This document shows positions 34,624 to 46,143 of a stretch of 64,000 nt of DNA, piece after piece. The stretch's first letter is position 1; every line of letters begins with the position of its first letter. Both the position numbers and the translations under genes were made by a program. The notes under the pieces were generated by a model that saw only the letters and a program-made list of their open reading frames with translations, had not been told where the DNA came from and searched no databases. Source of the stretch: Basidiobolus meristosporus CBS 931.73 (lineage: Eukaryota > Basidiobolomycota > Basidiobolomycetes > Basidiobolales > Basidiobolaceae); contig MCFE01000058.1 of the NCBI GenBank assembly GCA_002104905.1, forward strand, positions 124,001-188,000, in the 5' to 3' direction.

Positions 34624-37600
34624 TTATGCGTAGTAACTGGGGGAGACAAGGAGGTCACTCAGGGTATCCAGCTGCTCTTCAGTAAACGCGAGTTTGTCTA
34701 GGACCCAGGTCTCTTGGTGGGTGCGACGGAAATCAAGGAATGTCTTTTTGGCGGTGGTTGAGATGGGAATCGGATCCGAGATGAAGGGGACTAGGGAGAT
34801 GAGCGCGTCGGGCATCCACTTGGGAATGGCGCCCGGCTCACCACCGTATGGGAATGCCTGGATTAATGCGGCCACCCCGGAAACTCCCGCATGTCTACGA
34901 AGAATCGCCTCGCTCTCCGAGTATCCAGCGGGCGTGGGGGTGGAGGTTCGGCTTGGGTGAGGGATGGGGATGGGGATGGGGACGGGGACGGGGACGCGCT
35001 CTCGCTACGTTTATTCCGTCTCGCGAGCGGGGTGGCGAGCAGCTCTCTGAATCGCTTCATCAAGTACTCGATAGAGTTGCGCTGGGAGCATCTCACCAAG
35101 CCACTGATGGTGTTCGAAGCCATGGTGCGCACTTCGAGCTGGGGGTCGAGAAGCGCCTCGACCAACATATCGATGACCTCTCTCCAGGATCGCTCGTCGA
35201 CGCCGAACAAGTTGCGGAACAGAAAGATCTGCACCACCGGCAAGGATTTGGATCGGAGGTGCCACGAGGGGGACTTCAACAGCCCGCGGAACATCTCGAT
35301 GATCTCCCGTAACATCGAGGGCGGCAGGTTGTTCTGGAAGAGAAGCTCTAGGGCGCCGGTGGCGAATTTCTGCAACTCCTGGTCGTCGTCGTCCTGCATG
35401 TAAAACATCTCCGGCACCAGTCGGGTCAAGTACGGCAACAACGGGGCGATCCGACTGCTGGTGGAGAGGATCCGCACCAGAGTGAGGACCGACTTGCTCA
35501 TACCGACGTAGTCGGAATGATCGGTCGGGCTCTCGGACTCGCGGGACTCGCGGTGCGCAAGGAGCGTGCGGAGTAGCTGATCCATGAACTCGTCCACCAG
35601 AGCCACGTTCTGAGCAGCATACTGGCCCAGCGGGTCCTCCTCCACGGCGAATGGTCGCCAGAAGAGCTGGAAAACGTCGGCGATGATGGTCGCGGCCATG
35701 TCGCGGATCTCCTTGTAGGGATGCTCCATCATACCGGTGCATCGAGAGAAGACAGCGCGTGCATACGGCAGGCAGCGCCAGTTGAAAATGACAAGCATGG
35801 TGCGCATGGAGATCAGTCGCTTCACCTGCGAGAGCGGGTTGGATGTCTCCAGATCCAGTGGATACCTCATCAGGCTCTCGATGATGATGGAGAACCGACG
35901 CGGGTCCCTGTTGGTCATGGCCCATTGCATGGCAGCCGTCCACAGCGGAATCACCTCGAGGGTCAGGTTCGGGAAGATCTTCTCAGTCAGCAGCGGGGTG
36001 ATGAAGTCCAGCATGTGCTTCCACTTGGCGTACTCCCAGTGCTTGCTGCCGCGAAGCATGCCCCCGACAATCTCGGCCAGCGTCTTCTGCACGTTCTTGT
36101 AGGCGTAGTTGTTGGCATTGGTCAGAATGAACTTCTCCAGCAGAGACAGCAGCTGGGTGTCGAATATCTCGAAAAGCCCCTTGAAAAACAATAGGTTATG
36201 CGAGGAGACGGTGATGTCGCTTTCGTATTGCTCCTGGCTCATGTAGACGATGCACTTGTCCCAGAAGCCCTCTTCGAGGAAGTGGGAAACGTGCTTCTCA
36301 AGAGGCTGGCGCAATGTAGCGGCCATCTGGCCGTTATTAGGGGAGTAGACTTTGAATTGCTTGGGGAAATGGTACCAACCTAGGTATTCTTGGTCGTGGA
36401 ATTGCGCATCGACATAGTCCTTCTCGCATGAGATGGGCGTATTCAATTGTCGCAGGTATTCCTCGAGGGTGAGTGCGGGCCGAGGCGCTCTTTGTAGACT
36501 AGCGGGCGTTCACCCAACACCTGCTGCTTGTGGACGTAGATGTTGTTGTTCAAGGCCTTCAGCGCCACCGACCGCAGGACAATCAGCTCCGAGACCGCGG
36601 CCTTGGCAAGGTACTCGACCACCTCCCAGTTCACCGGCTGGTCCTTCCTGGTGAGCAGAATCCCCAGGAACAGGATCGCCATCCTGGCAAACCTCCAGTG
36701 GAGGTTGTTGGCATGGACGATCTTCAACAGATCCTGGATCAGCTCCAGGTAAATCTTGACGTTCGCGTCGTTTCGCTCTCCGATCTTCAACGCGGCCTCT
36801 TGGGCGAGCGTCTCCGTGTCGTCGCGAGCCAGCATCCTGGCAGCCGCCTTCACCGTCTCCTCGGTGATCTCGAACGTCAAGGTTGGGGAGACGTAGCGAT
36901 AGGTGAATTCAAGATACACCACTTCGATCAGCTTCTGGATCGACTCTTTCTGCTCGTGTCGCCCATCGAAGATCACTTTCATAAAGCCAGCCATGGTGCC
37001 CCAGTCGCGCAGATATGCACTCTGGAACGGACGCATGCGCAACAGGTACAGCGCTCCCTTGAGCCCGTCCGAGCTTAACTTGGCGGTTTCTATGTGCTGG
37101 AAGATCTTGGCCAGCAGCGTGTACTTCGAGTCTTGGAAGCATGAGATCGCCGTGTCCAGGAACGACTGGGCCAGCTTGCGGATGGCGGTGTAGTGGCTCA
37201 TCGAGAGATCCAGGAGATCTTCCATCAGCTCCTGATGGATGGCGAGCTTGGGGGCAATGGTCGCGTTCAGGAACAGTCGCTCGGTATGAAGCATGTGCAG
37301 CCTGCGGGCCAGCACGTACCTAGGATACCTCTGGCTACGCTTGGTGTGGACGGAGTAGTCTTGCGAGGCCATCTTCAGGAGCTTTATCACCGCTCGGCGG
37401 GACTCGTATTTCTCCTTGGTCTCGCCTCGGTTGGTCAAAAACACGTTGATGATCTTGAGGACGATCTTGATGGACTTGGTGTCGTCCTCCCTCTCGCTCT
37501 GGAGGTAGCGGACAAGGTTGTGTAGCAAGAGTCCCAGCTCCAGTCTGGTTTTGCGGATGTCTTGGCATCGGACGTCGGTCGCATCCATAAGACAGTACCC

Positions 37601-40600
37601 GGCGTTGATGATCTTCCGCGAGGGATGAGTGTGCTGGCCGTGGTGCTCGTGCTCATGGACTTCTTGATCGGCCGGACAGGTGTTTGCTGGCACGTCCACC
37701 GTCAGCGTGGAGATGCCCTTGACGACGTACCGGGTCAGCGTCAGCTTGCGAATGAAGTCGTTCTTGTCCACGGCCGACGTATTGGTCCCGTCGACGATCT
37801 GGGCCAACTCGGCCATCATCGGCTTCAGGAAGATATGCACCATGTGAAGGGCAAAGTCGATCTCGCCGCTGCTGGGCACATGCCATTCTAGGGAGAGTGC
37901 GTGGGAATCCTGGATGACCCCCCATTGCTGGAAATGGGATCTGCGGAACTCCGGGTCGCTCATGGTGCTCATGGAGAAGTTCCTTTCGTCCAGCGTGTAC
38001 GTCCACGTGAGGCTTCGCAGCAGATTTCTCAACCCCTTGCCTGCGTACTTGTATCCGCGCTTGGACTTGAGCTTGGTCATGGTGGTAATGGTCTCAAGTA
38101 TCTGCTCCTGGTACTTGAGGATCTCCGCCCCCGAGTACTTCAAAACCCCCGCCAAGATCGACTGGAACCAGGTGAGCTTCAGGTCGGATTGAGATGTGGC
38201 GTTGACATCAGAGCCCGCGCCGTTCTCGATCTCCTCCAAGATCGAGGTGCAGCAGAGCGGGACAAACTTCGCCAAGGCTGGCTTGCGGTTGCTTGTTGTC
38301 AAGGTACAGCAGAAGATTCCTGAGACGTGGGTAAGCATTCTGGAGCATGTGTATCTGTGGGGCGGAAGCTGCTGGGCTTACCTATGGTTTTGATGGCGCT
38401 TGCGATGACATTGTTGGAGACGAAGGCGATGGTTTTCGCGAGGACGAGCTCAAATATCTCCGGGGAGAGCGATTGGAAGAAAAGGTCGGCGCAGTACAGC
38501 ATCATGTGAGTCATGCCAGCCTCTCTTTCCGGCATATTCTCCAGCTACACGGAAGGATCGTTAGGTGCATGTCGTCAGTAGAAAGGACGCGCACTTACCA
38601 AGGCGAAGATTCTTTCCAGGAAGTTGATGGCAAACTCTTCAAACCCTTTGGTCACGGAAAAGACCGTTTCCTCTATGAGCTCGTCGGACCATGGGGGAAC
38701 GGTGAGGGTCGGGCTAGGATTGTCAGCCTCCATCAACGGGAGGCAAAACAAACAGCTACTGATGAACTTGAAGGTCGTGATTGTCTTGATGCTATCGTTA
38801 GCATCGATCCCCGGAAGCACCATGTTGAAAAGATCCAGGATGTGGGTAGCGCCCATCGGGTACATTTTCCTGGTCAGAATGATCCTTGCCAGCGACGAAA
38901 GGGCAATGATCGAGGAGTTGGTACGATGTGTCTACACCCATGAAATGTGAAACGGTGAGTGGCGTTGTGAGAGGCGTGGGATCCGCTGGACATACCTCGG
39001 TCAATGACTCCAGCGAATAGGAGACCTTCTCCATCAGCGGCGGCACAATCAACTCGGGCTTGACATCTTAAAAGAACCATCAGCATCGCATCGAAAGAAC
39101 TGCCACACTAAACAGATTCGTTACATCCTAGGCACCGTAGAGCGGTAATGGAATTATTGACGACCATGTCATCTTTTCCAAACATCGACAGGAATGCAAC
39201 GTGCTTGAGAGTCGTCACGAAGTCGCTCTTCATTTCCTCCGTGATTCGGAACTCTTCAGGCGTCCGGCAGTCAGGCTCGGATTCTAGAATGAACACCAAA
39301 CGTAAACAAGCCGCGCTGTCAGCAAGGGTCCCAATGCGCGTTTACCTTCGGAAAGTCTCTTCAGAAAATATGTGGTCAGGTTCCTAAGGAACCCGGCCAA
39401 GATCGACGAGAGTCTATGTGTGTGATTGGAGGGATGGAAGAAGGTTTCCACAGCCTGGATGAGCTTCTTGAGCTCATAGAGAACCTGGTTCCCCTCTTGT
39501 GGCGACATCATATAAACAATCAAGCGAGCGCAAGAGGCCCTGACGTCCTGTACGGGAAAAAGCCAAGTCGATGAGTATGGAGCATGTGGTGGATCCCCGA
39601 TATACGCACCTTCTCCTTCATAAACGACAACAGCTTATCTTTGGAGCCAATCTTCAACCTGCCGGCGATCCCAGTTCCACGTCCAACGGGCACCTCAAGA
39701 AGCTTCAATGTTACGGTGAACATATGCTGCACTACGTGCGGCTCCCATTGGATATGCCCTATGCGATCCCGAGCTACCCTGGAGTACAAATCTAGCCACA
39801 GCGTATCCCAGAGCGCAGAGTTTCTTTGCCACGTCCACACAGACAAAAAGGTATCAAACCACAGCGAAACATCGGCGACATTGGTGGGCAAAAAAAGCAC
39901 CATGTAGGCTTGGGCTCTAAGAAGCATGGTTGGCGTGAATGTCGAAAGCGTTTCGGAGAGTATCGACAGCGTGGCACTGGGTGAAGAGAGTATGCTGGGC
40001 AATGCCCCGGGGATTACTTTATGGGAGAATGGGAAAAGATTAGGTAAGAATTCTTCAAGGATCTCCTTGGTCGACTCCGGCAGGAAAAACCGCTTCGTAA
40101 ACTCCACAGTGCGCATCACCGTGGTAACGTTTCGACTACATGAAATTCATTAGGTCTACTGACTGTTGGCTTCATCTACTTCCCAGCCTACCGATCGTTC
40201 TCATGCGCTTTCTCGCGTTGCTTCTGCTGAATGATACTCTCGATTGTGTCGTAGAGCGGTCTCCAAGGAACAGACCAAGCGTCATCAGGCAACTCTGGGG
40301 GCTGCTTTCTGTCGGCATAAGAATTAGAACGTACTATGGCTTGATTCAGTCGCGGCCCAAACGTACTTGATTAGCTTCAATAGGTAGACCGCCCAATACT
40401 GCGTCATCGATGAATCATACACCCGAGGCGACACCAGGAGTTGGAAATACAGGTCGGCAAGCCTCAAGCGAGACTCGAGAGGCAGAGGATATTTTACGTT
40501 CAGGTACCTAATCAAGGGAAATCAAAGAAAGCAGGGTCAGCTTAAGAACCAAAACAACCAGTGTAGACGGTACGTACGCATGCAAACGTTTAGTCCAAGA

Positions 40601-40780
40601 ATTGGCACCAACTGCGAGGTCCCCAGAGAGGATACAGGCTGCAAGACCTCTTTCAATTTCCTCTAGCACTCTTTCTGGCTGGGAAGTTGGCTCCTCCGGA
40701 ATGGAAACAGGGTAAGGCAGAAGAGTATTGTAGTCAGGCTTACTGTGCCAAGAGGAAGATGGCACTACTGCAGTACTCAT
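34624..40780 (-). CDS. BLM10: Proteasome activator BLM10/PA200 (HEAT-repeat), about 10 exons, two apparent frame breaks
   Basis: Exons: 40,780-40,578; 40,507-40,367; 40,308-40,192; 40,135-39,610; 39,547-39,346; 39,283-39,125; 39,066-38,996; 38,931-38,599; 38,544-38,382; then 38,319 to 34,624. All nine introns are GT-AG (54-70 nt) and in phase. About 1860 residues, the usual size for fungal members. Family blocks: RCLGYVKPELIVPPLMEKV, ALAKFVPLCCTSILEEIENGAGS and RRHAGVSGVAALIQAFPYG. The C-terminus SYYA is the HbYX-type tail that docks into the 20S core alpha ring. The protein caps 20S proteasomes, mostly in the nucleus, with roles in core-particle maturation and histone turnover. In the last exon the frame shifts near 36,475 and again near 34,970 without visible introns; both are single-base type breaks in otherwise colinear homology. 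A third possibility for the second break is a small intron. Confidence 0.92.
34958..34998 (+). repeat. GGGGAT/GGGGAC hexanucleotide repeat inside BLM10
   Basis: About six tandem hexamers encode an alternating Ser-Pro linker on the minus strand. The linker lies between the last HEAT repeats and the C-terminal RRHAGV block. The BLM10 frame changes within or just after this tract, so the tract length is the likely cause. Confidence 0.8.
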
Positions 40781-41469
40781 TTTTAGTAGTAAAGACCTTA
40801 CAGCAATAAATTTATGCCTGTATGGATGAGGTTCTATTAATTTTGGGAGGATAGATACTCGTGGATTGAGCGATTCAATGACTGCTCACGTAATACCTGC
40901 TCCGGAAAATCCACCAAGTTATGCTGAACTCATCAACCGCAATTAGGCTCAACACATGCTCCAAATCAGCTAGGGCTGGGAAATTTTCCATCGTCTCAGT
41001 AACTTAAGGGGGTCCCATAACCCTAGCCCCTTATCAACCCTAACCCTGCGCTCCTGGTGTAATCAATCAACGGCCTGGTCGGCTCGATCAATGTGTTGGG
41101 GCCTAGTCAAAGTAATCAATTAATTACTCACGTTATGGTGGCCTAGTGTTGCCCATCCAATTCCAGACCTGTACTGATGTCAATACCAAGTGAGCGCTAG
41201 GGCTCGAGATTGAATTATCCGGAATTGCATGATTGCCCAACCTGGTTAACCAAGATCTAAAACGGTATTACTATTTGCAACCTGCCCTTTGATTCGTCCT
41301 TATTCTGACGCCATAAGGCGTCATGCACTGATTGGCAGAGCTCTTGTAATCTAGAGTGACCAAATAAAGATCACCTCCTTCTGGTTTTACCTGATAATGA
41401 ATCGAGGAGATAGAATATGTTGCTCCCGGCACTCCGAGTCGAAAAGTTATAAAAGGCAACGCTGGAAAG
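40781..41469. other. Divergent intergenic region between BLM10 and the aminotransferase
   Basis: It is lower in GC than the flanking genes. A short run with CCCTA-like triplets at 41,010-41,048 is not a true telomeric array. No reading frame with support was found. It should contain both promoters. Confidence 0.6.
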
Positions 41470-42900
41470 ATGCCTCCAATGAATCACACTATCATGTCTA
41501 ACACTCCACGGCTTTCAAAGCGCTCTCAGCTGGTGAAGAAGATCCCCACCCCATTGATCCAAGGCACCACCAGGTTTACGAAAGATGCGTACGACGCGGT
41601 CGAGAACCCCTCCGGCATTGTCAATCTTGGCGTGGCCGAGAATTCTTTAATGCACGATGTCCTTGTGAAGAAACTGTCCACCCTGGTCACGTTCAAAAAG
41701 AACCTCTTGAGCTACGGAACCTATTATGGTACTGAAGCTTTAAGGGTGGGAATCGCCAACCTTTTTAACCGCAATCTACATCCCGCCAAGCCATTCACAA
41801 GCAAGCATCTCACGGTGCACAATGGGGCAGGCCCAGCCCTAGACCAACTAACGTTTGCACTATGCGACCCCGGAGACGGAATCCTTATGACCACCCCGTA
41901 CTATGGTTGGTATTTCCCCTAATGCAACAATGTTAAGCATGTTACTAATCGGTGCGGATTAGGTGGGTTCGATTTTGACCTGGCCGCCAAGGCACAAGCA
42001 CAGATCATTCCTGTGGAGCTTCAAGAAACCTCTCCCTTTGAATTGGCCCATGTTGCCAAATTGGAGGCCGCCTTGAATAAGGCTCGTGACCAAGGCGTTG
42101 TTGTGAAGGCTATCTGCATCTGCAACCCTCACAATCCTCTTGGCGCATGCTACCCAGTCGAGGTTCTGGAAGAGCTATTGCGGTTTGCAAATAGGAACGG
42201 CCTCCATGTAATTTCCGATGAGATTTATGCGTTGTCCGTATTCAACGAAGACGCCGGCTCCTCATTCAGATCGGTGTTCTCTCTACCGAACCTAGAGTCA
42301 TTGATATCCCCTAGCTCCGTACACATGGTCTGGTCTTTCAGCAAGGATTACTGTGCCAACGGGCTGAGGGTTGGCGTGGTGCTCTCGCCGTACAATCCCG
42401 AGCTGATCGAGTCTCTCCAATCTGTCGCCCTCTTCACTGGTATATCATCCACGACGGACAGTCTCTTGACCTCCCTTTTGAGGGAGGAGAGCTGGATGGA
42501 TTGGTTCGTGGAAGAAAACAAGCGAAGACTCTTGCAGAGCTATCAGCGCTTGTCTGGGTTCTGCGACGAACACAGCATCTTATACCAGCCTTGCTCGGCC
42601 GGTCATTTCGTATGGTTCGATTTCCGAAGGGAGGTGGAACTGCTGAGATTGTCAGGTGACACGGAAGATGCCGAGGTTTTATTATGGAATGCATTCATCT
42701 CAAATGGAGTATACACAGCTTTCGGCGGAGCATTCCATTCGGAAGTGCCCGGCTACTTTAGAATCACGTTCACTGTTCCTTGGGAGATTTTGGAGATTGG
42801 CCTGAGCCGAATGTTCGCTGTCATCGACTCGATTAGAAACCTTACCAAGTCACCTGTAACCACTGGCCATGCCAGAAACCAAGCCATCATTGGTGGCTAG
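41470..42900 (+). CDS. PLP-dependent class I aminotransferase (ACC synthase-like), two exons
   Basis: Exons 41,470-41,905 and 41,963-42,900 join across a 57-nt GT-AG intron, completing TPYYGGFDFDL, to give 457 residues. Fold-type I landmarks: GVAENSLM, YGTYYGTEALR, NGAGPALDQL, NPHNPLGACY (Asn near PLP), SDEIYALSVF (Asp and Tyr), and SFSKDYCANGLRVG, where the Lys is the Schiff-base residue. A C-terminal Arg for substrate carboxylate lies in PGYFRITF. The YYGGFDFD block and overall order are closest to the ACC synthase-like subgroup. Fungal members often act as transaminases or in secondary metabolism rather than ethylene synthesis, so the reaction is not certain. ATG 41,470 is chosen; ATG 41,494 is also possible. 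Confidence 0.88.
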
Positions 42901-43497
42901 CACTGTAAAAATCTAATTTCTTGTTTGTACTTGTCAATAAATATATATGTAAATGTGAATAGATGGGTAAATGCAAATGCGAGTATAAGGGCGGATGTAG
43001 ATGTGAATATAAGGGCAAACGCAATCAACCCCAACTACGATTTCATTCCACTCAGTCCAATGTTAGATTTGTCCTATGGTGGTGTAAGTGAATGCAGATA
43101 CTCTTCCAATTGCTGGTTCACTTTCCTCTTTAGCGCTTGAACCATCAACATGCTCTCAGTTTGACTCAATAGCATATTGTAATTGTTCCCAGCAAATAGT
43201 CCTGTACATGGTACCCACTTTTATTATTGAGGATGCTGAAGTGACTGAATGAGTGGACCCACCGGGGATACACCCATGTAACAAGTATCTCCTTTGCTTC
43301 CAAGACGCATTGGTAATTCCCTGGCTAAGATTCAAGTAAGTGTAACAATATAGCCCTGTACGAGAGAATTTCTCATGCTATGGTGATCGCGCTAATGATA
43401 TTCGGTGAGAATGTCGTTTCACTCACGCAGATGCTGCCACACGAAAACATTATAAAGGTGCACTCTCCCGTAAAGCAACATCAAGTCACTCACCATT
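42901..43497. other. Upstream region of peptide array unit 1
   Basis: About 42,940-43,020 is a degenerate tandem of GTGAATA/GCAAATG-like 6-12-mers. From about 43,140 the sequence becomes similar to the upstream regions of the other peptide units, marking the start of the tandem array. A frame at 42,925-43,140 is explained by the short repeats. Confidence 0.6.
43451..43458 (+). promoter_or_regulatory. TATA box of peptide gene 1
   Basis: TATAAAGG lies 47 bp before ATG 43,498. The same box at exactly the same distance precedes genes 2 (44,700-44,707) and 3 (46,097-46,104). The preceding block TGTCGTTTCACTCACGCAG is conserved as well. Confidence 0.8.
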
Positions 43498-43671
43498 ATG
43501 AAGGTCTCTCTGATTGCTCTCACTACTCTAATCGCCGTCCTAGCAACTGTCAAGGCATCTCCGGTGGATAGCACCCCAGGCAACGAAGGCACTATTGAGG
43601 CTCGTGGATGCTGTCAGTGGTATGGTTGCGGTCCTAGCGGAGACAAATGCTGCTCATACGGATCCTGCTAG
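43498..43671 (+). CDS. Secreted cysteine-rich peptide precursor 1 (57 aa)
   Basis: Single-exon gene of 57 residues. A signal peptide (about 1-20, MKVSLIALTTLIAVLATVKA) precedes a 16-residue propeptide (SPVDSTPGNEGTIEAR). The predicted mature peptide is 21 residues and begins GCCQWYGC after Arg 36. It holds six Cys arranged CC-x4-C-x6-CC-x4-C, that is, two CC-x4-C blocks, and ends in a Cys with no tail. Cleavage after EAR is inferred from the sharp change in composition and conservation. The layout recalls disulfide-rich secreted peptides, but I recognise no family; a metal-binding thionein-like role is an alternative. It lies just downstream of the aminotransferase. A TATA box and conserved leader are present. 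Confidence 0.85.
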   Translation: MKVSLIALTTLIAVLATVKASPVDSTPGNEGTIEARGCCQWYGCGPSGDKCCSYGSC

Positions 43672-44699
43672 GCATAGGCTGCCCTCAATGTCTCAAATAA
43701 ACTGTTTCCATGTCGCAAAGTGGTTCACAGTGTTATGTATCTTGAATAAAAAAGAATGAGATGAAATGGAGTCCAGCAAGACTAAAGTAATGATGTTCAA
43801 TTCATCTTTAGAGTTATATTGGCTCTGAATTCTTAGCTCCTGACACGATGCTAATCAATGAAGTCATTCCACTTTTCTTGACGAGGGTCACGTGAAGATA
43901 TGACCAAGTTGTTATATAGCAATGCTTCACGTTTAGCGATCCCCTTTCATAACGCATCTCCTTCACCAACCTGTGGGCTAACAAATACTCACAGAAAATG
44001 GCTCTGCGTGCGTTGGCTCTTGCTATCATTGTAAATGCTGGATCGTCGAGTCAAATGGTTTGTGTAATATTAACGAGGTTACGAAAAGATACAGCGAGTT
44101 GGTGCTTAGAAAACAAGTATTCACCAGGTGTCTCCATTGATACCAAGGAGTGACACAATCGAAAGATTCGTTGGCTATGTAGTAAATGACTCATGGCTAT
44201 GTGGTAAATGGCTCATAGTGTTGTTCAATAAAAAACGAGATGAAGTTCAGTGAATACTCAAGTTATCCTCCATCAAGATAATATACATAGATGAACGTAG
44301 TGACCCGATGATTACATAATAAAAAATGCACATAAGCTTTTCCCACAATCCCAATCGCTAGATCTCCAGCACCAACCAGTTGATCCATTTAGCTCAACCG
44401 TTACACATATGCTCCCTGTAGATGGTTCTGTGCAAGTTACTAACTCGTATTATTCTTCCTTTCAGCTGGATCACTTGTGTGATATGAATGAAGCTACCAA
44501 GAAATTGCTAAGTGGCTCCATTGTTACCAAGAAGCGATAGGATCAGAAGATTCGTTGGAGTTAGTATGGTCAATATAAGGCCGGGGCTTGAGTACAATTT
44601 AGCCCTGTGCGAGAGAATTCATCCAGCTGTTATGGTCACACCAGTAATGTTCAGTAGGAATGTCGTTTCACTCACGCAGATGCTGCCACACGAAAACAT
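43672..44699. other. Spacer between peptide genes 1 and 2 (duplicated, decayed)
   Basis: Contains the conserved 3' region of gene 1 (CAAATAAACTGTTTCCA, AAAGTGG). A GGTCACGTG E-box-like site lies near 43,886-43,894. Two diverged copies of a leader block (TCCATTGATACCAAGGAGTG near 44,132 and TCCATTGTTACCAAGAAGCG near 44,518) follow, each with GATTCGTTGG downstream. These mark partial internal duplications of the unit. No further intact peptide gene was found here. Confidence 0.65.
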
Positions 44700-44707
44700 T
44701 ATAAAGG
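44700..44707 (+). promoter_or_regulatory. TATA box of peptide gene 2
   Basis: TATAAAGG, 47 bp before ATG 44,747, in a block that matches that of gene 1 over more than 80 bp. Confidence 0.8.
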
Positions 44708-44746
44708 TGCACTCTCCCGTAAAGCAACATCAAGTCACTCACCGTT

Positions 44747-44920
44747 ATGAAGGTCTCTCTGATTGCTCTTACTACTCTACTCGCCGTCCTAGCAACTGTC
44801 AAGGCATCTCCGGTGGATAGAACCCCAGGCAACGAAGGCACTATTGAGGCTCGTGGATGCTGTCAGTGGTATGGTTGCGGTCCTAGCGGAGACAAATGCT
44901 GCTCATACGGATCCTGCTAG
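44747..44920 (+). CDS. Secreted cysteine-rich peptide precursor 2 (57 aa)
   Basis: 57 residues. It differs from precursor 1 only in the signal (Ile to Leu at residue 12) and the propeptide (Ser to Arg at residue 25). The 21-residue six-Cys mature part is identical. The 3' flank shares the CAAATAAACTGTTTCC block. Duplication from unit 1, or the reverse, looks recent. Whether both genes are expressed cannot be read from sequence. Confidence 0.85.
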   Translation: MKVSLIALTTLLAVLATVKASPVDRTPGNEGTIEARGCCQWYGCGPSGDKCCSYGSC

Positions 44921-45411
44921 GCACAGACTGCACTGGATGTCTCAAATAAACTGTTTCCAAGTAGCAAAGTGGCTCACGGTGTTACTGATCTTAAACAATA
45001 AAGAATGAGATGAAGTCCAGTGAGATTAGAGCAATGTTTTTGTGGTGTTCAAGTTACCCTTAGAGCTGCAATAACTCGGAATGCTAATCAATCAGATCAT
45101 GCATCTTATTTTGATGAGCCGTCTTCACTATAAACCGAGGTCACGTACGGGTATGGGCAAGCTGATCTTAAACAAGATTTGAAATTCTGCTTCACTTCCC
45201 AATAGCCCGTTTATCGATCTAACGTAATAGCACAGCTCCATTCAAAAGCATAACATGCTTGCTCCCAAAAACTCATAGTATTCTTCTGAATGGAGGCATG
45301 GCTTGATTTTAGGAAGCATCTGTTTCAACGCCGGGATACATTCAAGTCTCCTTTGCCATCCAGGAGCAATCATTGGAGTTTGTGTAATCAATAATACGGC
45401 TTAAGTACGCT
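44921..45411. other. Spacer after peptide gene 2
   Basis: Shares the downstream region of gene 1 (GCTAATCAAT near 45,083; GAGGTCACGT near 45,137), then changes into the upstream region of the next, relic unit. No gene is supported. Confidence 0.6.
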
Positions 45412-45640
45412 GTGTGAGAGAGTGCATCCGGTAACAGTAGTTGCACCAGTGATATTCTTTGTGAATGGCGTTTCACACGTTGAGATCCTATCGGAAACAA
45501 TTCCTCGGAAACCTTGCAATGACGCGCTTTCTTACGTCAATAACTTGCCATTTTGAAAGTCCTTCTGCATTTCAATAACCACTTTCTATTTAACAAAGTG
45601 GCGCATGGTGTACTTATCTTAAACAACTGTTTCGCGGTGC
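45412..45640 (+). pseudogene. Relic of a fourth peptide unit (coding part deleted)
   Basis: The leader block is present (GTGCATCCGGTAACAG, GTGAATGGCGTTTCAC), as are a weak counterpart of the start region (CAATAACTTGCCATTTTGAAAG near 45,537) and the 3' flank (AACAAAGTGGCGCATGG, ATCTTAAACAA). The cysteine-rich coding sequence between them is missing. The order and spacing match genes 1 and 2, so this is a deleted paralogue. Confidence 0.7.
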
Positions 45641-46096
45641 TTAATTGATTGATGTAATGTGCTTTGATTCTCTGATTAAAGCAGATGAGCGATCAACACC
45701 ACTATACAATGAGGTCACGTGGAGGCATATGTTGCATATGATTCCCAAATACTGGCTCACTTCCCAGGAACCTGTTTGGTAACTCCAACCCAAATTTTAT
45801 ATATATGATTTAATAACACCCATCCCGGCAAACAGTTCTGTACATGTACCACTCTTTCCATCGTTCCAAGCGGTGGCGTGATTTTGTGTAACTCACTACA
45901 GTTACATTGGGAATATGCATATGTGCCTGCGATTGAGGAGCGAAACAATTCAAAGATTCGTTGAAGTTGGTGTAATCCATATCAAAGCCGCGCATTATAG
46001 CCCTGTGCAAGAGAATCCATCCTGTATCCAGTAGTATTGAGTAAGAATGTCGTTTCTCACGCCCAGATGCTACCAGATACAATTATAAGAAAGTAG
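45641..46096. other. Upstream region of peptide gene 3
   Basis: Contains GAGGTCACGTGG at 45,711-45,722, matching the E-box-like sites of the earlier units. A diverged leader (GCCCTGTGCAAGAGAATCC, AATGTCGTTTCTCACGC) follows. Confidence 0.6.
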
Positions 46097-46104
46097 TATA
46101 AAGG
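46097..46104 (+). promoter_or_regulatory. TATA box of peptide gene 3
   Basis: TATAAAGG, 47 bp before ATG 46,144. Surrounding bases are more diverged than between genes 1 and 2, but box and spacing are kept. Confidence 0.8.
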
Positions 46105-46143
46105 AATACTCTTGCTAGAAGAAACATCAAGTAACTCACCATT

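Noticed and set aside
35011-35943. 310-codon minus-strand frame overlapping BLM10
   Set aside because: It is an alternate frame of the BLM10 last exon; the BLM10 frame carries the family homology.
41010-41048. CCCTAA-like triplets as an internal telomere array
   Set aside because: Only isolated and imperfect hexamers; too short for an interstitial telomere.
43998-44153. 51-codon frame MALRALALAIIVNAGSSSQ with a signal-like start in the peptide array
   Set aside because: No counterpart in the other units, no cysteine pattern, and the region is a decayed duplicate of the spacer, so it is probably chance.
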